Virus record (IMG/VR): IMGVR_UViG_3300042350_000515
Coordinates: 1 to 33,974 of that record
Reading direction: 5' to 3' (one strand)
Source of the DNA: a virus
DNA length: 33,974 nucleotides
Part shown: positions 24,801 to 32,117 of the stretch, one piece after another
Numbering within the stretch: the first letter of the stretch is position 1
How the letters are laid out: the number at the start of each line of letters is the position of its first letter
Program-made: the position numbers and the translations under genes
The notes under the pieces: model-generated
What the model saw: only the letters and a program-made list of their open reading frames with translations
Database searches by the model: none
Told to the model about the DNA's origin: nothing

Positions 24801-27800
24801 CTTTAACCTGTGGAATAATTTCGTACACCATGGTTGCTGTTAAATCTTTTTTGCCTTCAATGGCGTCAAGCATTGTGTTTAGTTGTTGATAGGCTGCATC
24901 ATTTTCTGTGTAGTATTTAACCAAAACATTAGACGGTATAACTGCGTTTAAATTGTTTAACTTAATCATATTTTTAGCAAAGTCTAGTGCGTCTGAATCT
25001 TCTTCAAATGCTGAAACTTTAGTAATAAATTGTGCCTGTACTGTTTTGTCAATATCTCCCTTAGCGTTAAGAATATTTTGAGCAGCAACACCAATTGATT
25101 CAGATGTAGCACCACTAAACTTTGTTATAATATTCATCATCTTTGGAGCAATGTCTTTGTTATCTGTTGCCATCTGAAGAAGTTGTCTAAAAACTGATGG
25201 AGGAATATCGCCACTTGCCATTTTTGCCTGAATTAAAAATTCTTGACCTTTATCTATTGCGCCATCTTTACGAAGTTGTCCTGCCTGTGCACCAACAACA
25301 TCCATGTAAGCAATTTCATTTGGGTTATCTTTATATCTAGCCTTAGCAGCCTTTTTCATTCCACTCATCATTGACTCTTGCATTCCTCCAGCACTGTTGT
25401 ACTGAGAAACAATATCTTCTTGAATAACTCTTTGTGCTGCTGTTAAATCATTTCTTTTATCAATTAACTTTTCTTGCAATTCATTTGCTTCATTAATTTT
25501 TCCTTGAAGTCTTAACTCTTCAACTTTCTTTTCCATATACAAATCAAATGAATCTAGCATTTGCTTATTTTGCTCCATTGCAATTTTAGCATCTACTGCA
25601 TATGCCGCTCCAAGTTGTGCAGATTGTTGAGTAAATTTCTTTGAGGCAAAATATCCACCAATTGCTCCTGCTGCAGCACCGATACCGCCACCAATTATTG
25701 CTCCAACAGCATTTCCAAGAACTGGGACAACGCTTCCAAGAGCAGCACCAAGTGTTGCTCCTATCGCTGCGCCACCTGCAGCAGATGCGCCTATGCCTAC
25801 CTTTTGCATTGTTTTTTGTCCAGCAAGTTTAGTAATCATGCCAGCATTTTCAATGTTTGACATGTTTGACTGCATTCTCTTTTGATTTTCGGCAATCATT
25901 CTTGTTCTAACTTCAAGAGGGTTTTTATCTAAATCCTCTCCGTTTGGTCCAAGAACTTTTTCCATTTGTGCAATAACTTTAAGGCCTATAGACATATCCC
26001 CTGCTTCTTTAGCAACATTCATTGCAAGACTTTTTGCCTGATTTACATCCATTGCTCCAGACATTACTGCAGTTGAAAGTTGACTTGTTAAATCAGAAAC
26101 TGCTTGACCACCCCTGCCTGCTGCATTTTGTTTTGCTATGTTTTCAGTTAAAGCCTTTCCTTCTTTTGTTTGAGTAAAAGCCTCGCCGTATGTTGTTTTG
26201 CCTGTTGCTGGACCTAGCATTGAGAATGAATTCTTTCTTCTTAGATCCATTTGTTCTGATGCAGTTACTTTACCGCCAAACTTTGCGATACTTTGAATAG
26301 CAGAAGATGATCCTCTAAACTTTTCTGCTTCTTGCAAAACCTTTTCTTGAGCACTATTAAATGCCATTCTTAATGCAATAAATGCTCCAACTGTTGCTGT
26401 AAGCCCTGCAATTACTGCCATTACTGGGCTCTTTAGCATAGGCAAAATCATTGAAAGACCCATCAAAGGCATCATTATTTTTTGAGATATCTCCCCGACT
26501 TTTCCTGGAGCCATTGATCCTAGCATTGCAATACCAGAAGCAGCCATGGCTGCGCCACCAACACCCATTCCTGGCCCCTTGCCTGCTGCGACTCTTGCGG
26601 TCCTCTTGCCTTCTCGCTTTTGAATATAAGACTTAATTCTTCCAGATGGGGTCATTTTTTCTCCATCTTGTGCCATGTTTGCAGCAACCACTGGCTGAGG
26701 AACTGGAGCCTGTGCTGCTATCTTACTTAGTCTCTTGTTATCTCTTTCTAACTTTTTTAGTTTACGACGAAGAGATTTTTGGTTAGCATCTATTGGCCCT
26801 GTTCCGTATAGAGCAGTTCTAGACGCTGCTGCAGCAGACTGTGAAATAGTTAGACCAATCTTTTGTCCTGTTGACTTAGCCTCTGCTATAGAAGATCTTG
26901 CTCCAGCAACTATTGATGAACCTATTGCACTGCTTGATTCTGGAGCATCTGCAAAACCAGGAACTCTTACACCTCTAGGACCTTGAACGATTCTCTTGCC
27001 CTTTTTGGGCTTATTCATTTCTCTTGTATCTTTTGGACTACCTGACTTAACGCCTCTAGTTTTTCTTCTTGTTTTTGGCTTTTCTGTTTTTCCATCTTCA
27101 TCTTCAACCAATTCATCTGGCTTTACTAGAATAGCGTTATGCTTTGCGTGTACGAGTCTCCAGTTAACCTTTTTGCCTTCTTCAAGCCTGTCTATCATTG
27201 CCTGATAGTATTTTTGATCTTCTGGTCCAAGATTAAATTTTGCTATTGTTTCTTTTAGTTTTGGTAATGTTCTATCAATTTCAGCAATCATTGCTTTATG
27301 GTATTCATCAGGAGTCATATTCTTTGCAATGTCTGCCGTTGCATTTCCAAACCAGAACGGAGACTTTCCTGCTGCTGGGCCTTTAACTCCACTTAAATTC
27401 TTTTCTGCCATTTCAAGCATTGATGGCATTCTTTCTGCATAACCTCTTGCTCCAGATGCTCTATCTAGTACACCAGCCTTGCCAACATCTACCAACCTAT
27501 TTCCGCCTAAGTTTCCTTTCTTTAGGTCGTCATCACCACGAAGATTTGCTGCAACTAGTTGTCTAAAATATTGTTCCCTGCTAAAATTGCCTGACAATTC
27601 TTTTGGAGTAAACTTTGGATCATAGGCAGACTCAAGAGCAAACATTGTTTTTCCAGTGTATGGATCCTTAATAACTCTAAGTTCTTGCTTTGGAGCCTCA
27701 AGCCCATGAACATCTCTTGCTATTATTGTTGCTCTTTGCTCTGCAAGCGCTGCTCGCAAATCAGGCATTGGCTTTACATAAACTTTTTTGCCGTCTTCTG

Positions 27801-30800
27801 TTAGGAACACTCCAGAGGCATCACGAGCAGCAACATTGCTGTATCCAGTACCCTTTTCAAGTTGCTTGCCATATGTGGTAATTGGTCTGCCATCAATGTC
27901 TTCTGCGGTTAAGCCTTGTAGTGCTGCTCTTGCTTTTTCAAGAAGTTTTTTCCCTGCAGTACCGCCAATCTTTACTGCACCAGTGTCTCCACCAGATCTT
28001 CCAGTTTTAAATACCCAGTTTCCGTTTTTATCCTGTACTAAAGAACCATTATTTCTTTTATCTGTTAATGTCCAGTCATTTGGATTTTTAGACTTCTTCT
28101 TTCCACTAACTTCTGGTCTTTCGTATGCAACAACCTTGTCACCATCTCGCTTAACATCAAGCATTATTCCTGGGGCTTTTTTAGCAAGATCCTCTATTGC
28201 AGAAACAACAGATGGGTTAGTGTTTGGAGCATAAGTTCTTATATTTTTGATAAGATCTTCAACAGCCATTTTCTTTGCGTCATACTTTATAGTTGAAGCA
28301 GATGCAGCGCCGATGCCAGCAACAGAGTATATCTTTTCAATTGCTGGTGCAATTCTTGGGTCTCTTGCAAGACCACCCATTACACCTGTTTTAAGATTAC
28401 CCATTCGTGAGTATATTACTCTGTCACCTATTTTTGTTCCATCTGGAAGGTTTTGCAAAGACAATATTAAGTTTTTACGAATCTTGTTTGTTACTCTTGA
28501 AGCCTCGTCTGCGGTTAAATTAGAAGGTGGCTTCATTAACTGAGAAGTCATTGTTTCTACAGCACGAGCCTTTCTTATTTCTGCCTCGTATTCTCTTACA
28601 TCTAAAGCATTATTTGTAAGTTTCTTGTGAACTTCTTCTGGAATGTCAAACCCAAGTCCACGATATCCTAATGCTCTTTCAATTCCTCTTGCCCCAAGGC
28701 TTGTTCGTATATCTCCAAACTGATCAGAAATATTTCTTGTTTGCATTTGCTGTGGTTTGGTTGCATGTGCAAAAACTGTATCTGGTTTAGTTCTTTTCTT
28801 TTTAGTTTTAGGAACAGCCGTTCCATCATTAATTAAAGAAGTAATAACTGGTCTATTTGCTGGATCTTGTGCTGCTTGTGCAGGAATAACTGCTTCGCCA
28901 GGAGATAGCAATGCTGGGACAATATCGCCTGCACCCATTGGTCCTGGAACTCTTTCAACGCCTGTTGAGTATCTTCTACTTTGTGGGATACCGCCACCTT
29001 TTCCACCTCTACCTACTGGTCCAGTAAATCCTAATTGTGAAGCGATTGCCCTTTGATATGCTGCTGCAAGTGCATTTACTGCTGCAGTTTCAGAGGTAAA
29101 GGTTTGTCTAAGTTTTTGGTGAACTTGATCTAATGATGCCGCTACTGCAGATGCCTCAAGTTGTTGTTGAGTTAAATAGTCTGTTTGGTTACCAAGTATC
29201 TGTGTTGATGAGCCAGCACGGTTAAACGAGGTTTTCATTGTTGCAAATAACTTAATTATATTTGCAAGTCCGTTAGCCAACAGACCGAATGTCATAAGAG
29301 CAATCGGTCCAATTGCTCCTAGCGCTACGGTGAGAATAGTTAAAAACTTTTTACTTCCTTCTCCCAGGTTATTAAATTTATCTAAAATCTTAGATGCAAA
29401 TTCTACAATTGGAGTAAGAGCCTTTAAGAACTGCTCTCCAACTGGTGCAAGTGTTACCTTAAGATCTTCTATAGACTTTTTAAACTTATATGTTGTTGTA
29501 TTTTCTATCTTGTCCAATTCTCGCTGTGACAGAATTGCTAACTCTTCTGTTGTTGCTTTTGTTAATCCCAAAACTCTGGCTGCCTGAGAGCCCTCTGCAG
29601 TTACGTTCTTAAATAGTGTTGAAAGTCTTGAAAACTGGAACTTTCCAAACAATTGCTCAATTGCTCTTGCACGATTAAGCGGATCTAGTGTATCTAAGGC
29701 TTGTGAAAACCCTACAACAGTTGCTGCAACATCTCCTTTATTTGCTTCAACAATACCTTTAATATTTATGCCAAGCCCTGCGAGCATCTTAGATGCTTTT
29801 TCAGATGGATTGATTAATGATGCTAAACCAGACTTAAGTGCGTTAGCGCCTTCTGATGCATTAATACCACCTTCCTTCATTGCTGTCAGGAAGAATGCAA
29901 GATCTTCAACATCTCCGCCCAATTGTTGAACCACTGGTCCAGCCTTTGGAATTGCAACTGTTAAGTCTTCAATAGATACAACAGTTTGGTTTTCAACTGC
30001 GTTAAGGAAGTCAATCTTTTTTGCTAAATCTTCTGCTGCTACACCAAATGCATTTGTAACAGAAATAGTTGTCTCAAGTGCCTGCTCCTGTTCAACACCA
30101 CCAAGAACAGCAAGTCTTGTTGCTTCGGTAACTTGTGCAGTAAGTTCTGCGCCCATCTTACCCATTGCTGCAGCATTTGCTGCCATCTCCATGGTTTTTT
30201 CTACCGCAACGCCATACTTAGTATATTCTTTTGCAAGTGTCTGTATCTGCTTAACCATTGCGTCAGTTTCTTCTTGCGTAGTAAACATTTCACCATAAAC
30301 ACGCTTAAACCTAATTGCTTGTTCTTCAAGTTTCATGAAGGTTTTTGCAGCAGTAGATCCAAGAAGCATAAGCGGAACTGTAAAACCAACCATTAACTGG
30401 CGACCAGCCCACTGCGTATTCTTACCAAAATTTAATAGATTTGTTGAGCCCTGCTTTAGTAATTGATTTAATAATTGCTGACGCTGTGCTGCAATCTGTG
30501 TTTGTGTAGCAAGATTTTTCATGTCCAGCGTAAGCGGTCTTACAGCAATGGCTTGAAGGGCTCCATTTGCCCCACGACCCATCTTTATATACTGGGTCTG
30601 GATATCTTTTACACGCTCTCGTGCAACTTTATTTATTGTTTCAAATTCAGACTTAAAAAGCCTACCGAAAGTTTTAGTGGCTGCTCCAGTATATCTAAAA
30701 TATTCTCTGGAGGATAGTTTATTTTTTTCTAAAGCATTAGTAAAGTGCTCTGTGCTTGTAGCAACCGTTCTCATGGCTGCTTGGAATTGTCCAGTAGCAT

Positions 30801-30972
30801 TTATGCTGTTCATCAAGTTTTGTGCTTGATTTGCTGCTACCGCTGACGCTGCTGCGCCAGACTTTGACATCTGTGTGTGGAAGGCTGATATTTGACGCTG
30901 TAGAAGTTTTAAACTTGCTAAAGCATCTGACGTATCAATATTTACATGAATATTGGATTGAACATCAGCCAT
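21820..30972 (-). CDS. Giant tape measure protein
   Basis: A 3050-residue protein that would set tail length and fill the tube. Residues about 240-500 carry the classic phage tape-measure core (YGVAVEKTMEMAANAAAMG, SIEDLTVAIPKAGPV, GANALKSGLASLI). Hydrophobic stretches lie near 541-575, 1475-1541 and 1725-1778 (the last Gly/Ala rich), and a coiled coil near 2440-2515. A motif with PALLSPGEAVIPA at about 685 and PAMLTPGEFIM near 2965 appears twice. Between about 700 and 1290 is a non-tape insertion with a kinase-like pattern (see findings). Cysteine repeats with CPxGxxxVNGNCV lie near 2690-2780. AAAGAGGTGTTG precedes the ATG. The gene is 18 nt after the short chaperone. Confidence 0.93.
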   Translation of the reverse strand: MADVQSNIHVNIDTSDALASLKLLQRQISAFHTQMSKSGAAASAVAANQAQNLMNSINATGQFQAAMRTVATSTEHFTNALEKNKLSSREYFRYTGAATKTFGRLFKSEFETINKVARERVKDIQTQYIKMGRGANGALQAIAVRPLTLDMKNLATQTQIAAQRQQLLNQLLKQGSTNLLNFGKNTQWAGRQLMVGFTVPLMLLGSTAAKTFMKLEEQAIRFKRVYGEMFTTQEETDAMVKQIQTLAKEYTKYGVAVEKTMEMAANAAAMGKMGAELTAQVTEATRLAVLGGVEQEQALETTISVTNAFGVAAEDLAKKIDFLNAVENQTVVSIEDLTVAIPKAGPVVQQLGGDVEDLAFFLTAMKEGGINASEGANALKSGLASLINPSEKASKMLAGLGINIKGIVEANKGDVAATVVGFSQALDTLDPLNRARAIEQLFGKFQFSRLSTLFKNVTAEGSQAARVLGLTKATTEELAILSQRELDKIENTTTYKFKKSIEDLKVTLAPVGEQFLKALTPIVEFASKILDKFNNLGEGSKKFLTILTVALGAIGPIALMTFGLLANGLANIIKLFATMKTSFNRAGSSTQILGNQTDYLTQQQLEASAVAASLDQVHQKLRQTFTSETAAVNALAAAYQRAIASQLGFTGPVGRGGKGGGIPQSRRYSTGVERVPGPMGAGDIVPALLSPGEAVIPAQAAQDPANRPVITSLINDGTAVPKTKKKRTKPDTVFAHATKPQQMQTRNISDQFGDIRTSLGARGIERALGYRGLGFDIPEEVHKKLTNNALDVREYEAEIRKARAVETMTSQLMKPPSNLTADEASRVTNKIRKNLILSLQNLPDGTKIGDRVIYSRMGNLKTGVMGGLARDPRIAPAIEKIYSVAGIGAASASTIKYDAKKMAVEDLIKNIRTYAPNTNPSVVSAIEDLAKKAPGIMLDVKRDGDKVVAYERPEVSGKKKSKNPNDWTLTDKRNNGSLVQDKNGNWVFKTGRSGGDTGAVKIGGTAGKKLLEKARAALQGLTAEDIDGRPITTYGKQLEKGTGYSNVAARDASGVFLTEDGKKVYVKPMPDLRAALAEQRATIIARDVHGLEAPKQELRVIKDPYTGKTMFALESAYDPKFTPKELSGNFSREQYFRQLVAANLRGDDDLKKGNLGGNRLVDVGKAGVLDRASGARGYAERMPSMLEMAEKNLSGVKGPAAGKSPFWFGNATADIAKNMTPDEYHKAMIAEIDRTLPKLKETIAKFNLGPEDQKYYQAMIDRLEEGKKVNWRLVHAKHNAILVKPDELVEDEDGKTEKPKTRRKTRGVKSGSPKDTREMNKPKKGKRIVQGPRGVRVPGFADAPESSSAIGSSIVAGARSSIAEAKSTGQKIGLTISQSAAAASRTALYGTGPIDANQKSLRRKLKKLERDNKRLSKIAAQAPVPQPVVAANMAQDGEKMTPSGRIKSYIQKREGKRTARVAAGKGPGMGVGGAAMAASGIAMLGSMAPGKVGEISQKIMMPLMGLSMILPMLKSPVMAVIAGLTATVGAFIALRMAFNSAQEKVLQEAEKFRGSSSAIQSIAKFGGKVTASEQMDLRRKNSFSMLGPATGKTTYGEAFTQTKEGKALTENIAKQNAAGRGGQAVSDLTSQLSTAVMSGAMDVNQAKSLAMNVAKEAGDMSIGLKVIAQMEKVLGPNGEDLDKNPLEVRTRMIAENQKRMQSNMSNIENAGMITKLAGQKTMQKVGIGASAAGGAAIGATLGAALGSVVPVLGNAVGAIIGGGIGAAAGAIGGYFASKKFTQQSAQLGAAYAVDAKIAMEQNKQMLDSFDLYMEKKVEELRLQGKINEANELQEKLIDKRNDLTAAQRVIQEDIVSQYNSAGGMQESMMSGMKKAAKARYKDNPNEIAYMDVVGAQAGQLRKDGAIDKGQEFLIQAKMASGDIPPSVFRQLLQMATDNKDIAPKMMNIITKFSGATSESIGVAAQNILNAKGDIDKTVQAQFITKVSAFEEDSDALDFAKNMIKLNNLNAVIPSNVLVKYYTENDAAYQQLNTMLDAIEGKKDLTATMVYEIIPQVKGTNAFNEDYFKTLTEDQQKVYTTTIASVINVPDPQIVATDDYQTWLKENTVIEGRTYGGAQYKGLSQAALIAHYKEQQGFKAVTEGASITANAPAPGANKGSGNKPKSSPLDDLLKRLRDVRKNQIKVTEGFDASFKSLNKLFGGKKTIEIFSGIENDMRKLGAGEDLIELIVGMDPKEYEKQKGKLFEFDKKGNIIKIKDGAKSIGDALQSVKLGEFVSEQQKMANQIGNQTAALKRLQAAGIEGSVALEAVADATFAAAIANKKLSDEQIKKITKAWNKSTKAKREYAAVEAGIQEEQELKDRANLLTKITGAFESLTQEQLQAVMDSSALQGLLINFGIDNKDFKDLLQKAVDKARVELKLKQVTIEGMQDIFDTGYSNAMEAFDVEETRLRFKFDDENKKLKDEIKKAEELIAVKQEQIRIQEIGLKEIEDQEAKVNEKYDERLKALDEVEKANASISQQQKGQLTLAEALTSGDIAAAARAAQEMRAQSAADAVTKQRDALEKSREYELSQLRSKDGRSRIEIEGRIKELQDEIYDIEQKSLEPNRETLRLNELALEKAIEGITVLGKTRDAWERIKNEVDLARVSSAQFVKQMQDALNIVNALIAAYKNQTVNTDPIIPAGEYEGPGVTTCPPGFKLVNGNCVKSDAETVCPTGYKMVNGNCVKDETGAKPCPTGFSMVNGNCVQDDKGTTTTTPQGPCGPSRPYYNYYTGECVASQADIKPRGVNTTNTGGATTNNNSGSTGSSTADALNYGLNTGGSTAALHLEDLQRLANAVTVANITKNAGQTAGSHVNDLLNMKDRADAFNKEIVNANIKKMGATPYAHLDELTNTPAQKAASAAAFSAEVKAANAKKAAEEAAKKKAAADIKKFGGNAIAASQFANWKAMGGLIQRFAMGGFARGTDTVPAMLTPGEFIMSKYAVDSYGLDTMRKINNGELSSGSVYNNTYTLTVNAKTDANPDEIAQAVMATIKRVDDRRIRGVAIGGRR
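22733..22894 (-). repeat. Three tandem cysteine-rich repeat units inside the tape measure gene
   Basis: The DNA repeats with near-identical blocks at about 22733-22771, 22796-22834 and 22856-22894, spaced 63 and 60 bp. Each encodes CPxG(F/Y)xxVNGNCV with a short acidic linker (for example CPPGFKLVNGNCVKS). A fourth, diverged unit (CGPSRPYYNYYTGECVAS) lies at about 22640-22695. Recent tandem duplication is likely because the match is visible at the nucleotide level. Confidence 0.85.
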
Positions 30973-30990
30973 CCATCAACACCTCTTTAT

Positions 30991-31314
30991 TTAGTTATTT
31001 ACAAGATTACCAAGTAGAGTTGCGTCTGAAAGTCTAATTCCAGATGCCTCTTCGACAATCTTATATACTGTAGGAAGATCTATATTTTCTTCTAGGGCTT
31101 CCTTGTCTTCCGCCAACTCTGGCTTGTATTGTTGCATTGCGATTTGTACACACTCCATAAGTAGAGTCATTGACTTTTCATTGTCTTCCGCTACTTTGGC
31201 GATATCTTCAAACTTCTTCATAAACGGACGAAGTAGTGAGATCTTTAATGGTCTTACCTTGATCTTTGTTCCATCGATGAGAGTTACTGTCTTTTCTTCC
31301 GTGGCAGTTGCCAT
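30991..31314 (-). CDS. Tail-assembly chaperone, short form (G-like)
   Basis: A 107-residue protein that is a clear paralogue of the first half of the upstream gene. Shared features in order are MAT..., LIDGT, PLKI..LR.F..KFE, AM.QY.P, ..LE.N.DLPT.Y....  A.GI. It stops at LGNLVNN where the longer copy continues. It has a strong ribosome site (AAGGAGGAATAA) and sits 18 nt before the tape-measure start. In lambda-like phages the short form (gpG) and the frameshifted long form (gpGT) coat the tape measure during tail assembly. Here two genes provide them. Its frame is the same as the tape-measure frame, separated by a stop. Confidence 0.8.
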   Translation of the reverse strand: MATATEEKTVTLIDGTKIKVRPLKISLLRPFMKKFEDIAKVAEDNEKSMTLLMECVQIAMQQYKPELAEDKEALEENIDLPTVYKIVEEASGIRLSDATLLGNLVNN

Positions 31315-31339
31315 TTATTCCTCCTTATAAGGTTAAAGT

Positions 31340-31348
31340 TAATTATAC
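31340..31348 (-). promoter_or_regulatory. Extended -10 promoter before the short chaperone gene
   Basis: The minus strand reads TGGTATAAT, an exact extended -10, in the 57 nt gap between the two chaperone genes. The predicted start lies about 20 nt before the AAGGAGGAATAA ribosome site region, so this mRNA would have a normal leader. No good -35 is visible. Separate transcription of the short form would let it be made in excess over the long form. Confidence 0.45.
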
Positions 31349-31371
31349 CATAGCGGAGTCTATTTTTTTTG

Positions 31372-32052
31372 CTATTCTATAACCTCATAGGTTAGGCCCA
31401 TTCCTATTCCAAAACCAGCCCTTTCTGCATTTTTACCCTGAAGTGCAAGGATATCATTTCCATTTTCTGCTGCACCTTTACTAAATACCCTAGCCTTCAT
31501 ATCTTCCCATTCATTACTATTCCCTGAATTTTTATCAAGATCAACACCCTGCATAGCAGCAGCAAATTTTTTATCACTATAATCTAAATCTCTTTTAGCC
31601 TTAATCGTTGCAGTTAGTTCTGGCATTGACAAAGATTGTTCTAATTCCTCATAGTCTTTCCAAATGCCAATCAAAAACGCCTCTGCTTCTAATTTTGCTA
31701 AATCCAAAGTCTCCCAGGAAGATCCACTATCTACGGCTTGAGACTTTACTGGCTCTTCTGATTTTTGATTAATCTTAATTCCTGCTGCAATATCGATAAC
31801 CTCATATATTGTTGGTAAGTCTAAATTGTCTTCAAGGTCATCTATAGTTTTTATATATGGAGCATATTGCTTCATTGCTACAAGGGCACAAAGAACCAAG
31901 ATAGATATTGATTCATCATCTGTTTTTGCTAATTTTATTGTTTCAAATTTTGTTAAAAATTCTCTAAGATATTTTATTTTAAGTGGAGCAGCCTCAACTA
32001 TTGTTCCATCAATCAGAGAAAAACTTTTCTTTTCATATACGCTTGTTGCCAT
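31372..32052 (-). CDS. Tail-assembly chaperone, long form (GT-like)
   Basis: A 226-residue protein. Residues 1-95 match the short chaperone encoded next (SLIDGTIVEAAPLKIKYLREF, DLPTIYEVIDIAAGI). Residues about 110-226 add a second domain: ETLDLAKLEAEAFLIGIW, KDYEELEQSLSMPEL, AAMQGVDLD, then KARVFSKGAAENGND and GFGIGMGLTYEVIE. That C-terminal sequence is what phage 'T' domains look like as I know them, so the whole looks like a GT fusion made as one uninterrupted reading frame. It binds the tape measure and tail tube subunits in assembly. The ATG has no ribosome site; a -10 (TGGTATACT) ends 6 nt upstream. Confidence 0.82.
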   Translation of the reverse strand: MATSVYEKKSFSLIDGTIVEAAPLKIKYLREFLTKFETIKLAKTDDESISILVLCALVAMKQYAPYIKTIDDLEDNLDLPTIYEVIDIAAGIKINQKSEEPVKSQAVDSGSSWETLDLAKLEAEAFLIGIWKDYEELEQSLSMPELTATIKAKRDLDYSDKKFAAAMQGVDLDKNSGNSNEWEDMKARVFSKGAAENGNDILALQGKNAERAGFGIGMGLTYEVIE

Positions 32053-32058
32053 TATATA

Positions 32059-32067
32059 AGTATACCA
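32059..32067 (-). promoter_or_regulatory. Extended -10 giving a probable leaderless chaperone mRNA
   Basis: The minus strand reads TGGTATACT (TATACT at 32064-32059), ending 6 nt before the ATG at 32052. It lies just after a hairpin terminator, so transcription could stop after the tail tube gene and restart here. A TATAAT overlapping the ATG itself is too close to be the -10. No -35 is seen. Confidence 0.42.
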
Positions 32068-32072
32068 AATGG

Positions 32073-32100
32073 AAAAGCCCAGACCTTGTGAGTCTGGGCT
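32073..32100 (-). terminator. Rho-independent terminator after the major tail gene
   Basis: On the minus strand a 9-bp perfect stem AGCCCAGAC/GTCTGGGCT with a 7 nt loop is followed by a short T run (TTTT then CC). It lies 17 nt after the tail tube stop codon. The GC-rich stem stands out in an AT-rich genome. The T run is short, so termination may be partial. Confidence 0.75.
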
Positions 32101-32117
32101 AGTCCTATTAAGTTGTA

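Noticed and set aside
30973-30990. Read-through or frameshift joining the short chaperone to the tape measure protein
   Set aside because: The two are in the same frame, but separated by a stop codon and an 18 nt gap with its own ribosome site for the tape measure. I see no slippery run at the stop.
31362-31392. Hairpin TAACC-TATGA-GGTTA at the end of the long chaperone gene as a terminator
   Set aside because: The stem is only 5 bp and AT-rich, with no T run on the minus strand after it (an A run follows instead).
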